Shown piece after piece: positions 50,747 through 61,112 of a stretch of DNA of 64,000 nucleotides (position 1 is the first letter of the stretch; every line of letters begins with the position of its first letter). The stretch spans positions 92,566,736 through 92,630,735 of the forward strand of contig CM060177.1 in assembly GCA_030549775.1 (NCBI GenBank), read 5' to 3'. The translations under genes were made by a program, and so were the position numbers. The stretch comes from Tamarix chinensis (lineage: Eukaryota; Streptophyta; Magnoliopsida; Caryophyllales; Tamaricaceae). The notes below the pieces were generated by a model that saw only the letters and a program-made list of their open reading frames with translations, was not told the origin of the DNA and did no database searches.

Positions 50747-50796
<50 letters not shown>

Positions 50797-50798
50797 GC
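50745..50798. repeat. (CT)n followed by (AT)n microsatellite
   Basis: CT run 50751-50778 and AT run to about 50796, upstream (on minus) of the transposon gene. Confidence 0.9.
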
Positions 50799-50833
50799 GA
50801 ATCATGCTAACACGTTTCCAAAAAGATATTAAT

Positions 50834-50957
50834 ACTAACCCTAACCCTAATTAACCATAATAAAAGATAAACCCTAACCCTAACCCTAGCTAATTAACCA
50901 TAATTTATTATAATAAAACCTAACCCTAAACCACAAAAAAACCCTAATCCCTAAACC
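50834..50957 (-). repeat. Telomere-like CCCTAA motifs
   Basis: CTAACCCTAACCCTAA at 50835-50850, AAACCCTAACCCTAACCCTA at 50870-50889, then scattered CCTAACCCTAAA and CCCTAATCCCTAAA. Units are a mix of six-base (TTAGGG) and seven-base (TTTAGGG) type, interrupted by TTAACCATAAT. They lie in the 5' region of the transposon gene, so they are not a chromosome end. Short telomere-like motifs also occur in plant promoters. Confidence 0.65.
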
Positions 50958-50992
50958 TAGCTAAATGTAATTAAAGCATAATATATAAATCA

Positions 50993-50996
<4 letters not shown>

Positions 50997-51051
<55 letters not shown>
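50997..51051. repeat. (TTA)n microsatellite
   Basis: About 18 TTA units. A (GT)n run follows at 51235-51259. Confidence 0.95.
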
Positions 51052-51052
<1 letters not shown>

Positions 51053-51489
51053 CATACACAATTATTTCTCTCTATTTAATTATTCACTTTTATATATTCC
51101 TTATTCTCTATATCTATTTAATCCTCATAATCAAATACCAATCATTAACATATGCATATGTAAAATATATTTGCATTTCATTATATGACATTTCCTATAT
51201 CTTATTGCTAGTCTCCTATATTTATTAATGAAAATGTGTGTGTGTGTGTGTGTGTGTATATATAGTTTTTATGAGTGAAAATGTATATAATTCTACACTC
51301 ACATTCATATTATATATATATGTAAAGGTCTAGGTCAACACATGCATTTGTTAATATATAACAATAACGCAATTCAACAACAAACAGCAAAATTTTCAGC
51401 CAACACATTCAACAAACAAACGAAACCCTGTAGCAACATGCATGCATTTATATATATACATATATAAGTAGATAAAAAGTTACGAGAGG

Positions 51490-51830
51490 AAGAACAAACA
51501 CATACATAAAGTGAGCTAGCTACAAACACGACGGTGAGAATGTTGAGAGAGGCAAGGGCTTCAAACACGACGGAGGATGAAAGTGCAAGTGTTGGCTAGC
51601 TAGTTTCGGAACAATGACAACACGCACATGCAAAGCCGACAATGGCAGAGGCGTGGTGGAGAGTTGGCGGTGCGAGGGTTTCCTTTACTTGAGAGGAGCC
51701 GGAGTGGTGGTGCACGGTGTGGTGGTGCGAGGGTTTGCAAGGAGAAGGAGAGCAAGAAAACGAAGGTGCAGAGAGTCTGAAAACTTTGGCACGAAACAGA
51801 ACTGAGCGAAATAAAAGTTTGATTTTGGGG
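51490..51830 (-). promoter_or_regulatory. Possible promoter/leader region of the CACTA gene
   Basis: On minus this is C+T-rich and more GC-rich than the element's interior. It lies between the right hairpin array and the coding start at 50625. Plant transcript leaders often look like this, and a noncoding first exon with an intron down to 50626 would fit. No TATA box or splice site is strong enough to fix it. Confidence 0.3.
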
Positions 51831-52071
51831 TTTTAATAACGGTTCTCTCACGAACCGTTATTAAAACCTTCGGACTTTTGACAACGGTTCTAATATGAAC
51901 AGTTATTAAGTCCTCTTTTAATAACGGTTTTATTTGAACCGTTATTAAAACCTCCGTACAAATTTTGACGTTGTCCTTTTAATAACGGTTTTTAACTAGA
52001 ACCGTTATCAAAACTCTCCCGCCCATTAATTTTTACGCGTTTGACAACGGTTTTCGAACCACCGTTATTAT
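51831..52071. repeat. Right subterminal hairpin array (5 inverted pairs)
   Basis: Five successive inverted pairs of (AATAAC or GACAAC)GGTT and its complement: 51831, 51888, 51919, 51978 and 52041. Loops are 7-10 bases and spacers contain CCTCCG/CTTCGG. The outermost pair (GACAACGGTTTTCGAACCACCGTTATTA) is a slightly different variant. This end has more units than the left end. Confidence 0.85.
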
Positions 52072-52091
52072 TTTCCATTTTTGTAGTAGTG

Positions 52092-52844
52092 AACACAATT
52101 AACATAAGTGCAACGCAAAAACATAGTTTTTGTTTGAGAAATTGTTTTGGTCCCAAACCGCAACTTTCTCAAAATTATATTAGTTTTATTTATGGAAAAT
52201 TCATATAGTAAATATATTTAAATAGACAATCATGACAATAAACAATCAACCACAACATGTTTCCCCAACAAAGGCATAGGAGATTGCTAATCAAGAGGGG
52301 CACAAAGCAACAGATTTGAAAGTAGCAAAAAATTGTCCATAAAAAAAATATTTCAAAAATTATAGCAAACAATCGAAAAAAGCAAAAAACAGATGGACAA
52401 ATTTAAAACTTTAAAGGCCTTCCTAATTAATAGTCCAACCGATTAAGAAAACGAATTAAAAAAACAAAGGAAAATTGAACATACTGAGAAAGGGGGGAAA
52501 TCATCGAATAGTGGTCCAGACAGAGAATGGGTCGATGGCGACTGGCGACCCAACAGACATCATCCACGATGAATGTGACGGAGTTGAGAATGAAAACGAT
52601 GGCTACGCGCCGTCTGACCTTCGATCTGCTGGGCTTCAGCCCATATCCAAACACAGACCAAACCTACATTAGTCCCAATCAAGCATATGTATGGAAATCC
52701 ACGTTCGATGAGAAGTTAGAACAATCTCGCCTAGTTTTAGTTATCACCCAAAGGGACGGACTAGCAAGAGCTTTGATGCCAAATAAAGCTGGTACTAACT
52801 TAGGGGAAGTACTCTCCTCATTTATTTAATGAGAATTGTTATAT
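52092..52844. other. Stretch with a GC-richer patch at 52490-52680, no assigned gene
   Basis: Most of it is AT-rich. The patch 52490-52680 is much less so and is open on + in two frames (52475-52672 and 52527-52829) and on minus (52427-52654). None of the translations suggests a family to me. It could be an old exon fragment. Confidence 0.3.
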
Positions 52845-53329
52845 CACACCTAAATTACTAATTTTATTTCTTTTAAAATTCTATTATTTTTGTGTTTGAC
52901 CATTTTAATATATTTATTTATTTATTTCTCTGCTCCTCTGTTCTTCGCTTCTTTTTTTTTTATCTCTTTTCTCTCTTCTCCTCTATTAATCTTCAATATT
53001 TAATTCATAATCTTCTATACAATAACTATGAAAAAATAGAATAATAATAATAATAATAATTGTTTTAGTTAAGAAGATTTTGACGAAATAATGGCCAGTC
53101 AAAATTTTTTATCAAAAATTTTGGACCCAACAGGTAAGTGACTTGAATACCCTCACTTTGTTCGAGTAAATTACCCATAAAAGGGTAAGGCTGATAAGCA
53201 ATTCACCCGTTAAAGGTAGATTCTAATGAGTCATTCACTCATTGATCCTATAATTTTGCGGACGAATTATCCGAAAACCCTCATTCCATAAATATTTGTT
53301 ATTCAATTTTATATTTATGAATTTATTAT

Positions 53330-55270
53330 AATTTTTTATTAATTACATAATCAATATCCACTTAGTATTGATTGGAGTTGATTGTTTACTATGGATGAGA
53401 TTTTCAATAATTGGGAGTCATTAATTCAATAGATTAAAGAAATCACAATGCCACATTACATAGTTTTAGGTATCAAGAGGCAAACAAAAAAAGGTAGGGG
53501 TTAGATATGTTGTGAGAGAGGTACTACATATAGAATGCAATTTTTAGTGAATTTAAACAAATATTTGATCAACTAGGTCCCAAAGATATGGTTGTGAATT
53601 TAGGACGTGGAAGGAAAAATATTTACAGTGGTTAGAGACTAGTAGTAAAATGTGATCTATATAATCATAAATTAGAAAAGTATTTTCAAGGTCATTTATT
53701 TGATTGTTAATTATCGCCCAAAGAAAACATATTGGTGCACAAACTAACCTTGATAAATGTCAAACCAAGGGAGATTTTTGACAAGTTAAAATGAGATGAT
53801 AGGGATAATACTACAATAATTAGGAAAATCTACAATGCTAGGCACAAGTTTAAGGTATAGAGCTTAATGGAATGTACAATCATGCAATAATTACTACAAT
53901 TCATGGAAACCAATAAATATCGTTCATGGCATCGTCAATTTCCCGACTATGATGTAATTAATAATATTTATATCTGTGCACCTGGATTATATTTCTTTAT
54001 TGCATGCATTTCCATATATCATTTGTTTGGATTACATATACACAACTAATAAGTACAACCTTCCTTTTTTGGAGGTTGTAGGTTGTGTATCTAATGGTAA
54101 AAAAATTTACCATTGCCTTTACATTTATGATGAAGGAAAATAAATATAAATAAGAATGGATGATTGATAAGGTAAAGAGATTGATGAAGCCTCATGAACC
54201 AAATATGGTGAATACTGATAGAGAACTAGGGTTGACACAAATAAGTGCCCAAGCCTTTCCTAATGCAACACCCTTCTTATATAAATGGTATATTAGTAAG
54301 AATGTTTTCTATTATGCTATAAAAAAGATGGGAAGTATAACATTGGGAGAACGCTTCCATGGCAGATGGAGGAAGATTATGCAAGCGACTACAATTGAGA
54401 CATATGAAAACTATCTTCTCTTTAAGCACGGCAAATGGGGCAAATTTTCACACATGATATAATATGTGTATAAGACATGATTGACTCCATGTAAGGAGAT
54501 GTTTGTTTTCGTGTGGGTTGACAAAATTATTTACTTTGACACTCATACAACCAACATATATAACTTTATTTTTGTAATATCAAATGTCATTTAACTTATT
54601 ACTAAATAACCATTATTTATATTTTAAAATTCTAATCATAGGGTCAAAAGTGAACATGGCAAGCTGAAGAAATATAAATCATCATTGCAAATGAGTTTTG
54701 ACACATTATGTCCAAAGATCAACACACTAATAAGACTCTGAATTAATGAGGTGAAAAAAAGATCTAAAAAAGTCATGTGTTATTATTCCACATTACTCTC
54801 TAGATGACATATTGTTCAAGGAGCTCCCGTTTGTAGTATGTCGTAGAGTGTTAGACATGATTGAATATGAGAGAGAAATCTAATACGGTTGGTTTTGACC
54901 CCTTAGTATGTGGGTTTTACTTTAGGTTGACACATGGTCTACCATGTACACACGATATATTTAATTACAAACGAGATCATTAATCCATTTCCGGATTGGC
55001 AGTGCACCAATTTTAGAAGACTTTCACTTTTGTCAAACTAAGTGAAGAAATGTTTGCTTTTGATGATTCAATTGCTGATCATTTTGTTCATTCATTTGCT
55101 TCTAATATTATGTCTAAGGTGCAAATGATTCTTGATCATTCGCTATACGTCTATGATACTATTTTAATCTTATTAATGAGATTCTTGAACCCACTGCAGC
55201 ACGTTTGGTAGAATTGAGTTTTCAACAAAGCAAAGGTTTCCCTAGTAATAATACAAGGAGAGAACCATTA
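53330..55270 (+). pseudogene. MULE transposase (FAR1/MuDR-type) remnant
   Basis: Catalyses transposon excision and insertion when intact. Fragments in order: ICCERGTTYR (about 53507-53536, N-terminal zinc-binding domain); LSPKENILVHKLT, VKPREIFDKLK and IYNARHKF (53710-53860); LDYIYTTNKYNLPFLEVVG (54030-54090) with the first catalytic Asp context; NTDRELGLTQISAQAFPNAT (54200-54265) with the second Asp; YISKNV (54290); and the SWIM-type THGLPCTHDI (54920-54955). The only long open piece is 54160-54462. Many frameshifts and stops make it inactive. Domain order and phrases match the MULE transposase family well. Confidence 0.85.
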
Positions 55271-55859
55271 GAGTAGGAGCACACAAAGTGATCACATTTA
55301 GTTGTATTAGAATAAAATGGTTATGGGTGCCAACCAAAAGGCCAACTTTGGTTGGTGATTTGTTGTAAAATAATAACTTTAGACTTTTGTTAAGTATTTT
55401 TTTTTTGCAAAAAATTTATTTACTTATTAATGAATATTGATGATAAATATTATAAATATTTTGATGTAGAAACATAAATTAGCATACAAATAAATTCATA
55501 GCAATCCATACAACTTTAAATAAAAATACAAAGTAAAAACAAGTATACTATCATCTACAAGGGTTGGTCTCCCTCCTCCTCTTTACTAGAGGAGAGTCTA
55601 AGCCCAACCATTGTGAAGTAGAACTAATTCACCCTATCAAAACCACTAGAGTTATCAATTCTACCATTTTTATCTTCCTTGAATTAGTAGCGGTACCCAC
55701 CCATCAGTTTATTATTCATCTCTACTTCTATCCTGATGTATGGGGCATCACTCGATCCTTCATCAACTACTACAAGGGGGACTATTGGGTGGGTTTGAGG
55801 ATGGAACCAAGGAAGATAATGAGCTAAGGCATCATATTGATATGTAAAACATTGAAATT
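55271..55859. other. Spacer between transposase and PMD remnants
   Basis: No assigned feature. An open frame at 55564-55827 on + reads antisense to the expected end of the PMD gene and is not credible as a gene. Confidence 0.35.
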
Positions 55860-56865
55860 AGGAGTTGAAGCTTAGTTGATGATGTGGTTATACCTTCAAG
55901 AATGATATACAACTAGAGTAATTTGCGTTATACTTCTTTATGTTTGCACTACGAAAAAATGCTTAAGCTGGTATAATAGGAGGAATCAGGATGAGATGGG
56001 GGTAGCCAAACTACTAGGCAAATAATTCTAGCATGTACAACTCCATAGTATCCATGAAGCGTAAGCCACTTTGCTACATCGACTCATGATATTTCATCAG
56101 TGGATCTTTATCAAACGATAAGAAATCAACCTATAAATGGATGTAAAATAGTATTAATATTATTTATATTACTTACTACAATTGAAAGCCCCTAATAAAG
56201 TATGTTACCCACCTATTATGCCCTTAGCGAATTGAGTTGCCTCTTATACTACATTAGGCCATCCATTAACTCAAGAGGAAGCATCTGACAAGAAGTATCT
56301 CATCTTATTGTTACAGCATTGTATGATGGATTATATATATGAGAATACATTTGACGAAAACAAGAAAAATACTTGTAAATCCAAAAATGTGTATAATTAT
56401 AATGTGCACATAATAAATTAAACCAATGATTAAACAAATTTTTATAATTAATAATTAGAAATAAATAATTACCTCTAATGATGCCATGCGACCACCTAGT
56501 TGTTTGCACCAAGTTCTAGATGATATCCTAAGTTGCTTATATAAAAACGCTAAAGTACTAGCTCTAAGAGCTCAACCGCCTAATTGAGTCATATTAGTAT
56601 CTAATCTCAGCATTGATAATGGAGCATAGTTTGCATACTTGTCTACTAAAAGCGCACAAGATAGTAGGTACCACAAATAAAAATAGGTATAAGAATCATC
56701 ATCGGGAACCTACTTAGTTGTAAGTTTAAAAATATATATTGCCTAATGTGATTGAGTTACTCTTCATAAAAATTTCCTTTATTATTACCTTAGGTTCATC
56801 TCACATGTCCGTTAGAAGCTCCACAACAACACCATCACTAGGGAAATGCTCACTAGTACACTCAT
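55860..56865 (-). pseudogene. Plant mobile domain (PMD) gene, middle and C-terminal exons
   Basis: PMD proteins (the MAIN/MAIL1 family and many transposon relatives) share this fold. On minus: 56865-56790 encodes SEHFPSDGVVVELLTDM, continuing the N-terminal exon found at 63594-63945, then a GT splice donor. 56720-56474 encodes VDKYANYAPLSMLRLDTNM, a QLGG, LAFLYKQLRISSRTWCKQLG and GRMASLE, matching the PMD blocks around the conserved DKS...L..L.D, W/AALA.LYR.LC and QIGG.M.LLQ. A stop follows QLGG. Downstream pieces (56300-55970) are too decayed to model. Confidence 0.68.
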
Positions 56866-57594
56866 TGTAACACCCCCAAATTTTGAACAAAAAAAATTTA
56901 TTTTTAAGATAATGTGGAAGTGTTACAAAAGTAAAATCTGGGAATGTTACTACCACAAAAACCATGAGAGAGGTATAATTATCATCTAAATCATAGTTGA
57001 TGCCATGCAAAATAGAACAAACACGAAAGAATGCATACTATGTTAATAATACAATAATTATATGATAACAATGATGAGAATGATAGTATAAATAGAAGAG
57101 AGAGTTTGCAAAATCAAAATACAAGAATAAAAGGAGTTTAAATGGCTGAAAAGAATCAAAAGTATCCCAACATAGTGGGTAAAATAAATCTAACTAACTC
57201 TTAGCTATACGATAATGTAACTCTCAATCCTAAACAATGGCCAACTATTGGCACATGACATCATCCTCAATGTACTATAGCTGAGAATCATAGCACTACA
57301 AATCATCATCTACTCACTAGAATAGAAGTCGAATCATCATAGTGACCATACAAATATAGTATCAATATAGTGAAGTACTAGTAAAATAAACTACCTAAAA
57401 CACGATAACAGCTCATGCTTTACATTGAAGTCACATAGTAGCATAGCGGTAAGCATACTAACATGGTATAACACTTAGGCTCATGATGGCAATATAACAA
57501 GGCATACTTACAAAGAAAATCATGGGAAAATAATCACACAGATCATGCATTAGAATCACATAGCAAAAACCACGTTATAAAGCTTCCTTTAGTA

Positions 57595-58010
57595 AACACA
57601 TATATTCGTGTTATTAAGATAATCAATTTGACCACACCCAGTTCTCTAAACAAAAGTCAAGGCACCATACATATAATGGGATACCACACCCACCACATGG
57701 TGTCAGAATACATCAAAGGGGTTTTTCTCTAGGGATACCACACTCATCACAAATCAAATGCACCTTCCACAAGGGCTAACTCAAAATAGGATACTACACC
57801 CATCATACGGGGTTAGAGTACATCAAGGGGATTGTATTGGAATATCTCAACCACCACACCTTGAATGCCTCCATTGTGAGGGATAAAAAGTTGGGATACC
57901 ACACTCATATGACCAATAGACAAATCCAAAGTGTTAGAACGCTTGTACTAGGATACCTCATCCACCTATAATGGACCTAATGTCATGTTGAACTACCATA
58001 GTATAATTCT
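57595..58010 (-). repeat. GGATACCACACCCA array of F2
   Basis: About six loosely spaced units of GGATACCACACCCACCACA or variants, with CATCAAGGGG-like text between. The reverse of the array at 27660-27860. Confidence 0.75.
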
Positions 58011-58629
58011 ATACCTCAAAGATATGCACATACACCCTACCAACCACAACTCAGAGGATAAAGAAAATAGATGCTGAGTGAAAATATAAAAACATGGGGT
58101 GACCTGCCCATTAACTCTCATCTAGCTACCCTGATATTTATAGAAAAAAAAGTGATATCATAAATTACAATTTAACTCTATTAATATCTAATTAGGCATT
58201 TCCAAGTGATAAAACTAAATACAACAAAAGGCATATAAGTCACCAATTGGGTGTTTGGAGGTGACAATAAAATTAACCAAATCAAGCATCAAATATTATC
58301 ATTTTGTCCATATTAAGTTTAGGTTAAACATGGTTGAAATAATGATTAAAATATTGTAATTACATAGGAATTGTAATACCCCATTTTCAGAAACCTTAAT
58401 TATAAATCGGTAATTACGTGTATTAGTTGTAATGATTATTTTAGGATATTTAATAATAAATACATTGTTAATATGTGTATTATTATTACAACTTATTAGG
58501 TATAAAATTTAATTAGGTTAAAATTTACAAGAGAATGCGACTTAAAATTAAAACCTTAGTTGGATCTTAAGCAGTATCCGTTTCATTGAGTAAACCCGAA
58601 TTTAAGTAACCTAATAATTTTAGCATGAT

Positions 58630-59530
58630 ATTTTACCTGATTCTTCACCTATAAATTACCCCTAACCTATCCCCTAATCAATGCTAGATTTTTCTTACCT
58701 CATCCTACTCCCTCTACCTTGACACACCTTTCTCCTATGCACCATACCTACACCTTACCTCCCTCTCCCCCATGTTTTCCTCTCCTTGTTTTGTTCCTTA
58801 TCTCCTGCACACCATCATCTTCTTAATCCCTTCCCCTCTTCCCTTTTTTTTCCATGCCTTAACCTCGAGCAAGCCTATGCCATTCCCTCCTCCTCCTGAT
58901 CTCCCTCACACAAGAAAACCCTCTACATTTCTCCATCATTACACCTTCATCCTAACCATTTTTATCTCCAACACACTCCACCACCTTTCCCTCTCTCCTA
59001 GCACCAGCCACTAACACCAATACCTCACCCCTCGAAAAATCCTATGAAAACCACCCCAACAGAAATGCACAACCTTACCAAAACCAACCCACCTTCCTTA
59101 TCTAACCAAATGAAACTTCTTCATCCCTTTGGCTTTGGTTATTTCCACCAAAACCACCATTATACCACTGACCACCCCTGTTTCCACCCTCCTCTCCTTT
59201 GGCCAAAAGCACGCACCTCACCCTACACCACCAACCAAAACCATCGAATTCCCCTCCTTCCTCCTTTTCCCAATTTTGCCAAAGCCCACCACCCTTATTG
59301 TACCATTATCCTTTGAAGCTTCCCCCACCACCTCAGGTCCTTTTGTGCCACATTTTATTCCTCCCTTTGCTACACGTTTGCTTCTTGTTCTCCCCTCTCT
59401 TGAACTAGCTATTCTTTTCGAAGACACCCCTAAGCTTCAGCTAAAGTTATCATTTCCCTTCCTCTCCTTCATCCTTTCGTTGCTTGAGTTGTTTTTTTTG
59501 CTTCTTTTGTTTTGTTTCAACCAGTTAATA
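58630..59530 (+). repeat. Pyrimidine-rich tract in F1 LTR
   Basis: C+T-rich on +, at the same relative place as in the copies at 15600 and 29018. Overlapping low-complexity frames up to 139 codons are by-products. Confidence 0.7.
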
Positions 59531-60904
59531 TTCCTTGAATTGTTTTAGTAATTTTGGATTATTTTTGTGTAATATTAAAATGCCAATACATATGTGTTTG
59601 GGTGTTAAATTCCTAGGTAATTCTTGAGTATCTTGGAGAAGACTTTTTATGTGAGCTTCGATTAGGTAAATCCAATCACTCATAAAGCGGTATAATTTAT
59701 GCATGATCATGATAGGATTATTTAGACCTAGAATCATGTTAGGGTTTTATGCTTTTAAATTATGATGACATGAATAATAAAATGATAACATGTTGAATTG
59801 GATGATACGTACAAGTATTGAAAGTTAAGATATATGCATGGTAATATGTTATATGATTTATGTCCTTATGTTTAGGGTTTTGTTAAGATTTCTATTCTTG
59901 TCAAGTTATGATTTAAATTCCATGGTAAATGCCTCATGATTGCTAATGCATGGTAGTTAATGTTATGATGATTCCCATGAAATCATATACGCATGATTAG
60001 GGTTAGGTTGTGATGATTTCTATTCGCATGACTTAGGATTAGAGATAATTGTATTATTCCCTAAATGTGTACATATATGCTGCATGGAAGATGTGATATG
60101 TAAGACTTTCATGATTAGGGTTTTGTGGATGCAACTCACTAAATGCATGAAAAGTGAAAAATATAGTTAATCGTCAAAATGTAAATACATGCTAAAAGAA
60201 TTTAATGAATTATCTTTTAACCTTTTCATGAAAAATTTCTTGTAATAATGATGTTTGGTGCTAAAATGAATAAAATGTTAAAACTAGGGTTTTGAATCGT
60301 ATTTTGGTCATTTTGACTTAATATATATTTTACGAATAATTGGTTATTAGGATGGCCTTAGAATTTTTATAGGTTAACCTTAGTGTTGAATTGGCTTGAC
60401 ATAAACCGATGACCTTAGGATTTACCTTTATAATTGAAAATAATAAGAAAATGGATAAGTATGAAATTAGTAATTATAGTGTAGTATGTGACATCTATGA
60501 TCACCTTATAAAACATTAATACTTAAAGTGAAAGACCTCGAGTTAGGAATGCTTACTCTTTGGAATTAGTTACTATAGAGATGAGATGTTAGCCATCATT
60601 TGCTTTGGTTTGCTGGTGTGTCGCTATGCCCTAATAAGGCCCTATTCTACTCTATATATGACCTACGAGCCCTATAAGGGGTATCGATACTTAAGACCTA
60701 GGTGACCGAAGTTGGAGGATACTGTGTAGCCTTTGTGTGCCGCTATGAGTAGGCGTACCACTATGTCCTTGGGTTCGAAAGTAAGGATATTGTGTCGCTC
60801 TCGGGTGCTAATATGATCAGGTGTACCTTAGTTTCCCTGGGTTGATTGTATCCTTTTCAAGTAAGTAAAAATGGAAGTATTTGCTGTGTAAGAAAATTAA
60901 ATAA

Positions 60905-61112
60905 AATATTTTGTTGGTTCGATAGTTGCCTTAGTTTCCTACCTTGTTATTTGAAATTATTTTGGATGTATTGGTTTGGTAGATGCCTCAGTGCTCTACC
61001 TTGGTATTGTTTTGGATTTTTTGGTTTGATAGACACCTCAGTGCCCTACCCTGGTATTTTTTTTAGATTTGTTGTTTCAGCAGTTGCCTCAATGCTCTAC
61101 CTTGGGTTTTTG
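60905..61112 (+). repeat. ~58-60 bp tandem units TTGCCTCAGTGCTCTACCTTGG
   Basis: Four units with the core GCCTCAGTGCTCTACCTTGG, each preceded by GGTTTG(A/G)TAGA-like text, in the F1 position occupied by the CCAC...GTGG module in other copies. Confidence 0.75.

Larger units (their letters stand above)
46886..52091. mobile_element. CACTA (En/Spm) element, 5.2 kb, carrying a Transposase_24/ULP1 gene
   Basis: The right end is CCATTTTTGTAGTAGTG at 52075-52091, that is CACTACTACAAAAATGG on minus. The left end, TAATACTACAATAATTT at 46886-46902, matches it at 12 of 17 places. Both ends carry arrays of inverted AATAACGGTT/AACCGTTATT units, which occur nowhere else in the window. The only gene is on minus (47394-50625). 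A TNP2-type transposase, normally beside this gene in autonomous copies, is absent, so the copy is non-autonomous. The 3 bp duplication is not visible and the left end is decayed. Confidence 0.85.

Noticed and set aside
50834..50957. Chromosome end
   Set aside because: Only a few interrupted units, inside a transposon with sequence on both sides.
55947..55962. CACTACGAAAAAATGC as a third CACTA terminus
   Set aside because: No inverted partner or subterminal repeats found; probably chance within the decayed PMD C-terminal region.
59044..59548. Proline- and threonine-rich frames as a secreted protein gene
   Set aside because: They lie in the pyrimidine tract of the nested F1 LTR and overlap in three frames and on minus.
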